From contig NZ_PZKN01000012.1 of the NCBI RefSeq assembly GCF_003046795.1, positions 1 through 64,000 of the forward strand: a stretch of DNA of 64,000 nt, given 5' to 3'. A program made the position numbers and the translations under genes. Shown in pieces: positions 26,106 to 35,583 of this stretch. A model generated the notes under the pieces. The model was not told the DNA's origin. It saw nothing but the letters and a program-made list of their open reading frames with translations, and ran no database searches. Each line of letters opens with the position of its first letter. Position 1 is the first letter of the stretch. The DNA is from Desulfonatronum sp. SC1 (GTDB taxonomy: Bacteria > Desulfobacterota > Desulfovibrionia > Desulfovibrionales > Desulfonatronaceae).

Positions 26106-26417
26106 TCAGCTCTCCTTGGGTTCTTCATAGGTATCGGCCAGCTTCACGCAAAGAAACTTGTACACCCCGTCCGTGATGCGCAGATTCCGCTCCATTTCCG
26201 CGACAACCGCGCCCGAGGCCGCGTATTCCAGACGGAAATAGTGGCCGCGAGTCTGCTTGCGTACCGGATAAGCCAAGGTTCGCATCCCCCAGTCGTCCTC
26301 CGCCAGGATCTTGCCGCCGTCCCGCTGCACAATAGCAGACATTCCGGCAACGATCTCCTGACGACGCTCTCCCGGCATTTCCGGGCTAAAGAGCATCAAT
26401 GTTTCATAGTGCCGCAT
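26106..26417 (-). CDS. rpsF: 30S ribosomal protein S6
   Basis: 103 residues starting [13 protein letters not shown], chosen because AAGGAGGAG lies nine bases upstream; the frame extends 14 codons further without need. [19 protein letters not shown] and the R-rich [10 protein letters not shown] stretch are conserved in S6. It is the first gene of the rpsF-rpsR-rplI-dnaB unit and has a good sigma-70 promoter 66 bases upstream. Confidence 0.96.
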   Translation of the reverse strand: MRHYETLMLFSPEMPGERRQEIVAGMSAIVQRDGGKILAEDDWGMRTLAYPVRKQTRGHYFRLEYAASGAVVAEMERNLRITDGVYKFLCVKLADTYEEPKES

Positions 26418-26482
26418 GATCGTCTCCTCCTTGCGGTCTGATTCGGCCCTGGCCCCCAAGGCCAGAGCAAGGAAAAGAGGGA

Positions 26483-26511
26483 ACTTAAACCCATGACTCT
26501 CGTCTTGTCAA
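26483..26511 (-). promoter_or_regulatory. Sigma-70 promoter of the rpsF operon
   Basis: On the minus strand TTGACA (26506-26511) and TTAAGT (26483-26488) are separated by exactly 17 bases. The predicted start would be about 60 bases ahead of the S6 start codon. This is the best consensus-like promoter I found in the window. Confidence 0.65.
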
Positions 26512-26668
26512 TCGAGTTCGCGACGCTCACACGATGGATCGGCTGTACTCTGGCCACTCCGCCCAGGCCCATACACCTCCGTTCGTGGTCGACGGAGGAG
26601 GACCAAGTTGAAGCGCCATAAGCCTTTCGTGAACGTGAACGGGCACGACGATGGACTTCATGCTATAA

Positions 26669-26692
26669 AAAAGGCCCCGTTTCCGGGGCCTT
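26669..26692 (-). terminator. Rho-independent terminator after PEP synthase
   Basis: AAGGCCCCG, TTTC and CGGGGCCTT form a perfect stem; read on the minus strand it is followed by TTTTTTAT. It lies 63 bases past the PEP synthase stop and ends the birA-pyc-pps direction transcript before the rpsF promoter. The other strand has a weaker T-run. Confidence 0.85.
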
Positions 26693-26755
26693 TCTCATTT
26701 CGTTCGTTCAGAGCGGCTTGATGTCGGCGAGAGGATGTGAGGGAAAATCGACAAC

Positions 26756-29700
26756 CTAACCGGCGGGGTTGTACTTGGCTCGCTGCTCGCGCAAGGCCGC
26801 GACCTGTTCTTCATACGACTGGAACCCGGAATGGCGCAGGGCGTCCAGGACGGTCTCCTCCCAATCCCAGTTGGCATAGATAGCTGGCTTGTGGAAAAGC
26901 CGCCGAAACTGATCGATCTCTTGACGCAAGAAATCCTCTCGGGGTTTGCCGATCTGATCCTGAAGTTGTTCGTGCAGCCTAGTCATTTCGCCCTCGAACC
27001 AATCCATCAAGTCCTTGGCCGTGCGGTTCTTCTTCAGGATGTGGTCGTACTTGTTCTCGGCCATGACCTTTTTCAAGCGCTCCAGATGCTGTTCCTTGAG
27101 CCACGCGCCCAGCTTTTCAACGGGGATCTTCTCGGCTTCCAGTTCGGCGACGTCCTTTTTGGTCTGGGCGTAGGTGTCCGGCACCACGGAGGCCGAAACA
27201 ATGCCGGCGATGCAGACCAGCCCGCGGATGATCTTGCTGTTGGACACGCCCTGTCCGCAAAAACCGACTTTCTTTCCGAACTTCTGTCCGGTGAAGATCG
27301 TGCTCAGGATGGCCCATACCACGGCCGGATCTTCCTCGTCGTAGATGTGCCGCAACCGTGGGTTGTCCCGATCAGTGCCCAGCACCAACTGGGTCATGTC
27401 GTTGGAGCCGATGGAGAAGCCGTCGAACTCCTGGATGAATTGCTTGGTCAGGATCGCGTTGCTGGGAATTTCGGACATCAGGATGATCTTCAGGCCGTCG
27501 TCCCCGGATTTGAGGTTGTGGACGCCTTCCAGGTAACGGCGCATGCTGCGGGCCTCTTCCAGAGTCCGCACAAAGGGCAGCATCAGATTGAGGTTCCTGC
27601 CTCCAAAAATCCCACGAGCCTGTTTAAAGGACTCAATCTCCCAGTCATGGATGTTGCGGGAGACACCCCGAAAGCCGAGCATGGGATTGTCTTCCATGGA
27701 CTCGAAAAGCAGGCCGCCCATCAAATTCCGGTACTCGTTGGTCTTGTAGTCCGTGGTCCGATAGATGATCTCCTTGCCGTAAAAGGCCATGGCGAACAGG
27801 GAAAGGCCCTGGGCCAGGGTCTGGATGTAGTGTTCCTTGCCGGACCGATACCCCTTGGAGCGAATCAGGTCCTTGATCCGTTGCGGCAGGGTGCGCACCT
27901 CTTCCCGCTCCCGTTCCAGGCCGGAACGCAACGCCACTTCCGTGCGCATGGAGTCGATGCGCTTCATGATATCCACGACCACGGGCTCGTCCTTGATCCG
28001 CTGGATAATCCCCTGGACCCTGTCCTCGATTTCCTGACGATGCTTGAGTCGTTCTTCATCCAGTCCGTGGGTGCTGTCGAGCAACTCCGAGAAGCCCATG
28101 ATCGTAATCACGTGCTCGCGCAGATCCGGAGCGGTTTTCAGTTGTTCCAGCTTGTGGGAAGCCAGTTCCAGATGCTCGTTCAGCTTAACGTCCAGGTCCC
28201 GCAATTGCCGGTGGATGGCCAAAACCTGATCCGTGCCTTTGTCCCCGCCTTTCTCGGTGAGGGTTTCGATTTCCTTGCTCAGGCCGGTGACGATGCCCAC
28301 GTACTGGCGCAATTTAAGATCAAAGGTGATGATCCCCTGGGTCAACTGCTCCCGAACCAGCTTGGTCAACTCGTTGTTCAGCTCGCTCAGCTTCTTGTCC
28401 ACCAAAACCTGAAGCTGGCCGTTGTCGTAGGCTTCAAGGGCCAGGGGATGAACCCCGACGCTGCCCAGCATGAACTCAGCGCGGAGCAAGCCGACCTCGA
28501 AATCCGGCAGTTCCCGCAACCGGGACAAAAAGAGCGCCTGGTCCACGTCGGCCAGAATCAGGCCGATCTTGGTCTTGGTCTTCGGCAAGGCGCTGACGTC
28601 GATCTCCCCGCCCACCTCAACCAGAGGCAGCAAACCTCGATAGGCCCGCCCGCGGGAGCCGTCCACGGTCACTTCCTGGCCGTCCAACCCCTGGAGCGTC
28701 TCCAGGCGCTGGATGCCGATCACCGCTGGAATCCCCAACTCACGAGAAGTAATGGCCGCGTGACTGGTGTCTCCGCCGGCATCAGCGAGAATTGCCGAGG
28801 CGATCCGCATTCCGGGGACCATGTCCGGGTCGGTTCGATCAGCGGCCAGAATGTCGCCCTTGGTGATCTTGTTCAGTTCCAGAGCAGACCGCAGAAAACG
28901 AACGATTCCTTGCCCCGCGCCGCGGGACGCACCGTTACCTTCCAGGATGAGTTCGGCTTTCTGGATGGCTGACGGATCGACCTCCAGCCGACGCATGAAA
29001 ATCGTATGTGGATGCTTCTCCAGTTCCTCGTTCCAACGAGTCTCTGGTCGGGCCTGGACGAACCAGATTCGGTCCGAACTGTCGATGCAGAACTCGGTAT
29101 CCGTGATCATTCCCCCGTAGCTCTTGCTGATACAGCGCACGCCCCTGGCCAGTTCCTCGGCCTGGGCCAAGGAGAGGGACCAGCGGAAGACCTCGTCGAT
29201 GGGGACATCCACTGTGACGGTGCCGGCCCCTTTTTCCGCGTAAATGATCTTCTTGGTCTTGAAGCCCATGTAGCGCAGTACGATTTCCACACCGTCGTCG
29301 CGCTGAAAAACGTAGAACTTGTCCGGGGTGACCATCCCGCTGACCACGGCCTCGCCCAGACCGTAGCTCGCGTCGATGGAGACCAGGTCGTGACGATCCG
29401 TGCCCCGACAACCAGTGGAAGTGTCCGCGCTGAAGGCCGTTCCGGAGATCATCGGATTGATCATCCGCATGATGCACACGGACAGGGACGTGTTCTCGAT
29501 GGCCCATTCCTTCTTGGCATTCTCCACGATAGACTCGTCGCCGGTACGTTCCGCCAGGGCGACCATGTCCAGGATGGCTTCCCGGCGATAGGTCATGCTC
29601 CGAAGGTTGTAGGCCGAGGCGCAGTCCCACTGGTAGGCTTCCACCACGGACTGCTCGCCGACGATGTTCAGGTAGGTGTCCTGCAACCCGGCAAAGGCCT

Positions 29701-30382
29701 TCTTGCGGCTATCTTCTCCGGCGGCTGAAGAGCGCACGGCCACGGGGATGTTCTCCAGGCCGGCTTCCTTGCAGATATCCGTGTAGGACTGCTTGACGGC
29801 GTCCTCCAGATCCGCGGGCATCTGGACGGCCAAAATGGCCACCTGGACCAGCACGGAACGCTTACGGAGTTGGTCAATACCCTCGGGAGAGACGGCGAAG
29901 CCTTCAACGATATTGTTGATGAAAGTCCGCAGCTTGACCTGGCTTTCCTTCCCTTTTTCGGAATCCTTGATCTGTTTTGCCAAGCGGCGCACAAGGTGCC
30001 TGATGAATTCCGGATCTTTGTTGATCTCGGAATCGCTCCAGTTGATCCGGTCGTACTCCTTGTCCACGGAGGACCGGATCAACGCCGCATTGACCTTGGT
30101 TTCATCAAGCAGCCGATGAAAGACAATGGATGATATGGCCCTGAACTGAGGGGCTCGGATGTTCTCGACCTGACTGATCAGGGCGGTGTTGTAGTTCTTC
30201 CCTCCCACCAGCAGTTCCGCGGGCTCGCCCAGCGTGACGATGTCTTCGCCGGTCAGGACGAGTTTCTTCTCAATTACCGCAATCTCGGCTTTTTTCGCTC
30301 CCTTGGCGGCTTTGACCTCGGCATCGGCGACGGCAGGGCTCTCCTTGGCGGATGAACCTTTATCCTTGTCTGATTTGGCCAT
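26756..30382 (-). CDS. ppsA: Enlarged PEP synthase / PEP-utilising enzyme
   Basis: About 1,208 residues, much longer than the usual 800. The start MAKSDKDK follows AAGGAGGAG. After a Lys/Ala-rich leader (to about 45) comes the ATP-grasp PPDK_N domain (to about 455), then the phosphohistidine domain with the catalytic His in GGDTSHAAITSRELGIPAVIG (about 541). The PEP-binding barrel begins with GLLRAEFM near 635 but is interrupted by some 160 extra, mostly helical residues before TTDYKTNEYRNLMGG near 880. The active-site cysteine is in GFCGQG near 1,042. A helical tail of about 130 residues follows. It should make PEP from pyruvate; the extra parts are unexplained. Confidence 0.85.
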   Translation of the reverse strand: MAKSDKDKGSSAKESPAVADAEVKAAKGAKKAEIAVIEKKLVLTGEDIVTLGEPAELLVGGKNYNTALISQVENIRAPQFRAISSIVFHRLLDETKVNAALIRSSVDKEYDRINWSDSEINKDPEFIRHLVRRLAKQIKDSEKGKESQVKLRTFINNIVEGFAVSPEGIDQLRKRSVLVQVAILAVQMPADLEDAVKQSYTDICKEAGLENIPVAVRSSAAGEDSRKKAFAGLQDTYLNIVGEQSVVEAYQWDCASAYNLRSMTYRREAILDMVALAERTGDESIVENAKKEWAIENTSLSVCIMRMINPMISGTAFSADTSTGCRGTDRHDLVSIDASYGLGEAVVSGMVTPDKFYVFQRDDGVEIVLRYMGFKTKKIIYAEKGAGTVTVDVPIDEVFRWSLSLAQAEELARGVRCISKSYGGMITDTEFCIDSSDRIWFVQARPETRWNEELEKHPHTIFMRRLEVDPSAIQKAELILEGNGASRGAGQGIVRFLRSALELNKITKGDILAADRTDPDMVPGMRIASAILADAGGDTSHAAITSRELGIPAVIGIQRLETLQGLDGQEVTVDGSRGRAYRGLLPLVEVGGEIDVSALPKTKTKIGLILADVDQALFLSRLRELPDFEVGLLRAEFMLGSVGVHPLALEAYDNGQLQVLVDKKLSELNNELTKLVREQLTQGIITFDLKLRQYVGIVTGLSKEIETLTEKGGDKGTDQVLAIHRQLRDLDVKLNEHLELASHKLEQLKTAPDLREHVITIMGFSELLDSTHGLDEERLKHRQEIEDRVQGIIQRIKDEPVVVDIMKRIDSMRTEVALRSGLEREREEVRTLPQRIKDLIRSKGYRSGKEHYIQTLAQGLSLFAMAFYGKEIIYRTTDYKTNEYRNLMGGLLFESMEDNPMLGFRGVSRNIHDWEIESFKQARGIFGGRNLNLMLPFVRTLEEARSMRRYLEGVHNLKSGDDGLKIILMSEIPSNAILTKQFIQEFDGFSIGSNDMTQLVLGTDRDNPRLRHIYDEEDPAVVWAILSTIFTGQKFGKKVGFCGQGVSNSKIIRGLVCIAGIVSASVVPDTYAQTKKDVAELEAEKIPVEKLGAWLKEQHLERLKKVMAENKYDHILKKNRTAKDLMDWFEGEMTRLHEQLQDQIGKPREDFLRQEIDQFRRLFHKPAIYANWDWEETVLDALRHSGFQSYEEQVAALREQRAKYNPAG

Positions 30383-30571
30383 TCTCACTCCTCCTTCACG
30401 GCACGTTCCGGCTTTACGGGCGACAACTTCATCCCGGGAAAAGGGCAGTCGGTTTCCAAGGTATTCATGTCGTGGCGATCCTGAAGCGATCTCAGTGCCT
30501 CAACATGCAAATACCGCTGTACACTTAGCGTTTCAAATCACGCGAAGTCAATCCGCGCGAGGCTTTGCCGG

Positions 30572-33500
30572 TCACCCTTCCTGACCGTGTTGATGACCGC
30601 AGGACGGACAAAAGTTCACCTCTTCCAAAAAGGGCAACGGACAGGAGCAACCGCCGCACAGACGAGGCATGTCGCTGAGTTCCACCATCAACTCGCCCTC
30701 GCGGACCGGAACCATCTTGCGGTCCTCGGTGAAGTTGGCGAATTTCAGGACCCGCTTCACCTGGCCGTTGACCGGAGAGAGGATCGACTTTTCCTGCTTC
30801 ATGACGGAAATGTTGAACAACTCTTCACCTTGATGGACCACGTCACCGGGCTTGACGTGCATCACCCAGAGATCCCCGTTGCAGGGCGATCCGACGTGGT
30901 AGGGATTGCCGGGAACGGCCATCTCCAATCCTTCCAGGACCTTGCCCGAAGCTTCGGCTACCTTGACCTGGTGGGTAAGGAACTCCGAGTCCAGGGTATA
31001 GCGAACCACGCTCACCCCCTGGGCGTCCGGGCGGGAAATGTCCAGAATCATCATGGTCCGGGGCTTGCCGTCGCTGTCCAGAAACTGCATCTCCTGTCCG
31101 GGCTCCAGCCCTTCGAACCAGACATCCAGAGGAAGTTGGTTCGGGTCGCCGAAGCGCTGCCGGAATTCGATGGTCTTCAGCGCGTCGCCGGGATGGTTCA
31201 GGTAATTGACGAACTCTTCATGTGAGGGATCGCGCTGGATATGTTCGGACAGGGTTTGGCGTTCGGCACCCAGGTCCACGTCGACGATGTTGTCCAGTGG
31301 GGATACTTCCACGCGTTGGGCCAAGGCCTTGCGGTAGTCCGGACCAAAGGCGCTCTCGTAGATCCAATCCGCCGGAAAGCCCAGGGGCAGCCGCCCAAAC
31401 TTGCCCAACAACAAGTTGCGGAACGCGTCGTTGCTGTGCCCGTACAATTCCAGGCGAGCCCGTCGAATATCCTCGGGCAGCTCGGCCTCCGGAATGGTGG
31501 TCACGGCTTCCAATACCTGGAGCATTCGCCGAACGGCCCGCTCGCCGCCCTGCTTGAACGCCCCGGTCACGGCCAGAAACGCCGTGTTCCAGGTCACCTG
31601 GGAACCGGGGGTGACGTCGTGGTACCGGACGATCTTGCGCGTTCCGGCCAGGAACTTGAGCATGTACGGCAGCAGATGAATGTAGCCTTGCTTCATGGCA
31701 CCTTCCTGAGACGACGAGGTCGCCCCGCCCGGCATGGCATGCTCCACCACGTCATGGTCGATGCCCTGAAAGTACGGCGCGGTGTAGCGGTCGTAATAGG
31801 GCATGATCTGCTTGAGCACGAACCCACAGGTCCGGATCATCTCCTTGTTCAGGTTGGTCTTCAGACCCAACTCGTCTTCCAGGTAGGCCGCGGTGGACAG
31901 CACCTCGCCCTGGCCGTACCAGCGCACCGCCGCGCCGATGCCCACGTCCACGATATGCGCTCCGGCCTGGGCCGCCGCGCCCACCGCCGGCACAAACAAG
32001 CCGTCGGTGTAGTGCCGATGATAATGGACCACCAGTTCAGGATATTTGGTGCGAATCGCCCCCACCAGCTCGCGCATGAACCGCGGCGGGCAGACTCCGG
32101 CCATGTCCTTCAGGCCCAGGGCGAAATGCCGGGTGGCCTTGGTCCGGTCCATGCCCGTGACTCCGGAAACCATGTCCAGAACTTCCTCCACCACGCCCAG
32201 ATAGTGCGGGACGTCGAAGCCCTTGGCCCAGGACATCGAAATGGCCGGCTCGAAGATGTGCTCACGGGAATTCAGCACCACCTCGGCAAAAGGACGCATA
32301 TTTTCGATATGGTTCAGGAAGTCGAAGCAACGAATCACGTGGTAGTGCTCGCAGACCATTTCCCCGGTCAGACGCATCACGTTCTTGGATTGCGGCTTGT
32401 AGCCCAGAACGTTGGTGGAGCGGATCAAAATCTGCTTCATGGTCTTGGGCGCGAACTGATTCCACTCCATGGCCTCTGTGAACGGGTAGGTCATGTTGGC
32501 CAGCATGGCTACGTGGTAATGCGCCCCGCCGCCGTTTTCCAGAGAGAAGAAGCCGCAGTTGTCCAGGTACGGGCCGATCAGCCGATCCTCGGCCAGTCGG
32601 AAGCGGTTGCCGCTGTTGGACTGGGTCAGGTCGCGGGTGGTGGTGTCCACGAAGTGGACCAGCCCGGAATCCCGGATGTAGTCCAGCAGAGCCAGCCGGT
32701 CCCCGCGGGGATAAGCGGGCTTGTAGGCCTTGAAGTCGATCTCGGGAAGCACCGGCGCAAACCGGCCCACGCGTTTGTCATGGCGGCCTCGGTATTCGCC
32801 GAGTTGGACGTAGGAGTTGTAGCCGTGGGCGGAAATCTCCGCCACCAGGCGAGAGAGACGCAGAGCCTGGGGCTCCTTGTCAACGTACTCCAGGAGTTCA
32901 GGGGTATTAGCGATAAAGTTGGTGTCATACTCGCCGGACCGAAATTTGGGATGAAGCATGATCTGGCGGTGAAACGGGATGGTCGTCTTCACCCCGCCGA
33001 CAATGTATTCCCGCAAGGCACGGCTCATGATGCCCAGAATCTTCTCCCAGTCGCGGCCATAGGCGATGAGCAGCGAGGCCGCGGAATCGTACTGGGCCGG
33101 GAACTCGTAGCCCACGGAAACGCAGGAATCCACGCGGATGCCCTGACTGCCCGGGGAGATGTACCGGGTGAGGGTTCCGGAGTTGGGCGAAAAATTCTGC
33201 TGCGGGTCTTCGCAGTTGATGCGGACCTGCATGGCATGGTTGGACGGCAGGACGGTCTTTTTGGAAAAACGCAGCTTGGAACCGAAGGCGATGGCGATCT
33301 GCTCCTCCACCAGGTCGATCCCGTAACGGCATTCGGTGATGCCGTGCTCCACCTGCAAGCGGGTGTTCACCTCGATCAAATATGGGGTCGCGTTCTCGTC
33401 CAGGAGGAATTCCACGGTGGCCAGCGAGTAATAGCCCACGCTGGTGGACAATTCGCAGGCGTATTTCTTCAATTGTTCCCGCAGTTCCGGTGTAAACTTC

Positions 33501-34273
33501 GGCCAGGGCGAAGGGGTGATCTCCACCAGCTTCTGGTGGTTGCGCTGCACCGTGCAGTCCCGTTCGTCCAGGGCGTGGGAGTTTCCGTACTGGTCCGCCA
33601 CGATCTGGATTTCGATGTGCCGTACCGAGGTCAGCAGCTTCTCCACGTACAGCCGGGGGTTGCCGAAGGAGGCTTCGGCCAGGGCCGAGGCTTTGGCAAA
33701 GGCCCGCTCAAGCTGTTCAGGCTTGAAGACCTCGTAGATGCCCCGCCCGCCGCCACCGCCCTCGGCCTTGAGCATCACGGGGAACCCCAGGGAGTAGGCG
33801 ATCTCCCTGGCCTCGGCCACACTCACCGCGCCTTCCGAGCCGGGAACCACCGGAACCCCCAGCCTTTTGGCCAGCTTGCGGACTTCGACCTTGTTGCCGA
33901 GCAGATGCATGGCTTCCGGAGGAGGCCCGATGAAGGTGATCCCGGCGGCGGCGCATTTCTCCGGAAAGGATTGGTCCTCGGAAGCGAAGCCCCAGCCGGG
34001 ATGAATGGCGATCACGCCGCGGGCCTTGGCCTTGCGGATGATCAGATCGATATCGAGATACGCCCGAGGATTCTCCCCCAGCAGCATCAATTCCTGAGCC
34101 CCGGCGGTGAACGGCGCGGTCTTGTCCACATCCGTGGCCGTCATGATCGGTATGGCGTGAAAAACCTCCTGAATGGAGCGGACGATCCGCCGGGCCGGAA
34201 TGCCCCGGTTCGCCACGAGAATCGGCTTTCCTTCAATTTCCTTGGCCACTTGTTCGAAAGTCTTGGTCGCCAT
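30572..34273 (-). CDS. pyc: Pyruvate carboxylase with C-terminal Cys-rich ribbon
   Basis: A 1,233-residue biotin enzyme forming oxaloacetate from pyruvate. Residues 1-480 are the biotin carboxylase half (KPILVANRGIPARRIVRSI, and the GGGGGRG ATP loop). The carboxyltransferase half has DTTTRDLTQS, GLKDMAGV with the lysine that is carboxylated, and HYHRHYTDG for the metal; it is divergent from textbook enzymes, for example RDLTQS instead of RDAHQS. The biotin domain ends with the target lysine in VMKQEK (about 1,160). The last 30 residues carry CGGCSC and CPSCGHQH, a putative zinc ribbon. AGGTGAT precedes the ATG. birA is upstream, PEP synthase downstream. Confidence 0.88.
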   Translation of the reverse strand: MATKTFEQVAKEIEGKPILVANRGIPARRIVRSIQEVFHAIPIMTATDVDKTAPFTAGAQELMLLGENPRAYLDIDLIIRKAKARGVIAIHPGWGFASEDQSFPEKCAAAGITFIGPPPEAMHLLGNKVEVRKLAKRLGVPVVPGSEGAVSVAEAREIAYSLGFPVMLKAEGGGGGRGIYEVFKPEQLERAFAKASALAEASFGNPRLYVEKLLTSVRHIEIQIVADQYGNSHALDERDCTVQRNHQKLVEITPSPWPKFTPELREQLKKYACELSTSVGYYSLATVEFLLDENATPYLIEVNTRLQVEHGITECRYGIDLVEEQIAIAFGSKLRFSKKTVLPSNHAMQVRINCEDPQQNFSPNSGTLTRYISPGSQGIRVDSCVSVGYEFPAQYDSAASLLIAYGRDWEKILGIMSRALREYIVGGVKTTIPFHRQIMLHPKFRSGEYDTNFIANTPELLEYVDKEPQALRLSRLVAEISAHGYNSYVQLGEYRGRHDKRVGRFAPVLPEIDFKAYKPAYPRGDRLALLDYIRDSGLVHFVDTTTRDLTQSNSGNRFRLAEDRLIGPYLDNCGFFSLENGGGAHYHVAMLANMTYPFTEAMEWNQFAPKTMKQILIRSTNVLGYKPQSKNVMRLTGEMVCEHYHVIRCFDFLNHIENMRPFAEVVLNSREHIFEPAISMSWAKGFDVPHYLGVVEEVLDMVSGVTGMDRTKATRHFALGLKDMAGVCPPRFMRELVGAIRTKYPELVVHYHRHYTDGLFVPAVGAAAQAGAHIVDVGIGAAVRWYGQGEVLSTAAYLEDELGLKTNLNKEMIRTCGFVLKQIMPYYDRYTAPYFQGIDHDVVEHAMPGGATSSSQEGAMKQGYIHLLPYMLKFLAGTRKIVRYHDVTPGSQVTWNTAFLAVTGAFKQGGERAVRRMLQVLEAVTTIPEAELPEDIRRARLELYGHSNDAFRNLLLGKFGRLPLGFPADWIYESAFGPDYRKALAQRVEVSPLDNIVDVDLGAERQTLSEHIQRDPSHEEFVNYLNHPGDALKTIEFRQRFGDPNQLPLDVWFEGLEPGQEMQFLDSDGKPRTMMILDISRPDAQGVSVVRYTLDSEFLTHQVKVAEASGKVLEGLEMAVPGNPYHVGSPCNGDLWVMHVKPGDVVHQGEELFNISVMKQEKSILSPVNGQVKRVLKFANFTEDRKMVPVREGELMVELSDMPRLCGGCSCPLPFLEEVNFCPSCGHQHGQEG

Positions 34274-34381
34274 CGATCATCACCTGTATTCAGTTATGTG
34301 GTTTATAGTCCTGTCGCGTCGCCGCCGCCGGGCATGTTCGGATAATTTGCCAAACGGTTTCGCCTACCCTTCTCCCACCCC

Positions 34382-35308
34382 TCATGCCAGGGGGCGAATC
34401 TCCCCGGATGTGATCCGCCGAACCTTGCCGTCCACGGAAAGCAGCAAGCCTCCGTCAACGGCCACTCCCAGCACCACGCCACGGACTTCGGCACGGCCCT
34501 CGCCATATTCCGCGATAGCCACGGAGCGATTTTTCCACAGCAGAACGTCCGAAAAGGCCCCGGCAAAATGCTCGGGCCGGAGTACGGGCAAGTTGTTCTT
34601 GTACCAGGATTCGCACTCGGAAACAAGCCGATCCCAGCACGTTGCCGGATCGATTCGACCGCCCATGGAACCGGCTGGAAGCGCCGCACCATCCCGGAGC
34701 ATGTCCGAGGCCGGAGCCGCGACGAAGTTCAATCCCAGTCCGACCATAACGGTTTCTCCGCGTTGCTCGGCCAAAATCCCGCCAATCTTTTTTCCGTTCC
34801 AGACCAGATCATTGGGCCACTTCAGCCGGACCTCCCAGCCCAGGCTTCCGAGAACACGGGCCGTCAGCCAAGCCGGAATCAGGGACGTCAGACCGTCCCA
34901 CTCACCTGGAACCATCGGCGATCGCCAAACCACATGCAGATTTCCCGGCAGCGACTGCCACGGACGCCGAACCTGGCCCCGCCCTGTCCACTGCGTCGCG
35001 GCGATCACCGCGCCCCATTCCGCCAACAAGCCCCAGCCGTTCAGCTTCCAGGCAACGTCAAAGGCCGAGGAGCAGTCCCGACACAAAAAGACGTTACCCG
35101 TTCCGCTTCGAGCCGCGGTCCACCCCGTGATCCCCAAATCGCCGCCGTCAGGGTCATCAACGGCCACCCTCCCCTCGCACCACGGCCCCCAATGCCGTAT
35201 CGCCTGATCCCAAAGTGGATGGACCGCGGACATCTCCACGGGATGCGAACCACCGAGCAGATCCTGAACTTCTTCGGAAAAAAGAAAAGCCGTTCCACAA
35301 GTAGTCAT
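34382..35308 (-). CDS. birA: Biotin-protein ligase
   Basis: A 308-residue enzyme that attaches biotin to the lysine of carboxylases. TQWTGRGQVRRPW is the biotin/ATP loop and KWPNDLVWNGKKIGGILAEQ the conserved catalytic stretch. The N-terminal 80 residues replace the usual DNA-binding domain and show no helix-turn-helix pattern I can see, so a repressor role is unlikely. GAGGTG precedes the ATG. It lies about 100 bases upstream of pyruvate carboxylase, its obvious substrate, on the same strand. Confidence 0.9.
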   Translation of the reverse strand: MTTCGTAFLFSEEVQDLLGGSHPVEMSAVHPLWDQAIRHWGPWCEGRVAVDDPDGGDLGITGWTAARSGTGNVFLCRDCSSAFDVAWKLNGWGLLAEWGAVIAATQWTGRGQVRRPWQSLPGNLHVVWRSPMVPGEWDGLTSLIPAWLTARVLGSLGWEVRLKWPNDLVWNGKKIGGILAEQRGETVMVGLGLNFVAAPASDMLRDGAALPAGSMGGRIDPATCWDRLVSECESWYKNNLPVLRPEHFAGAFSDVLLWKNRSVAIAEYGEGRAEVRGVVLGVAVDGGLLLSVDGKVRRITSGEIRPLA

Positions 35309-35464
35309 CGTTCACCTCGGCCAGACACAACCCTGCCCGCCACGTGCACTCCGTGAGCCCCGTGGCAAAACCCGTCCGCCACTTCTGCAAAAAAACAGGT
35401 GTCGTCAGGGACTATCGCTACAATGTCATTTTGGGGCAACAACCGACACCGCTGAAGATTTAAC

Positions 35465-35525
35465 CACGGGGAGCACGGGGAACATATTCCGAAAAACCAG
35501 AGTTTCTTTCCCCGTGATCCCCGTG
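35465..35525. repeat. Inverted repeat in the spacer upstream of birA
   Basis: CACGGGGAGCACGGGGAA (35465-35482) and TTCCCCGTGATCCCCGTG (35508-35525) match as an 18-bp inverted repeat with one mismatch and a 25-base centre. Each arm is itself a tandem of CACGGGGA. It lies between birA and the HD-GYP gene; the rest of that spacer shows nothing. It resembles dispersed intergenic repeats rather than a terminator, as no T-run follows. Confidence 0.6.
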
Positions 35526-35583
35526 TGCCTCGTGTTTAAACAACTTGGCCAGACGATGGAAATAGCAGGGTCTCTCCCCAGGG

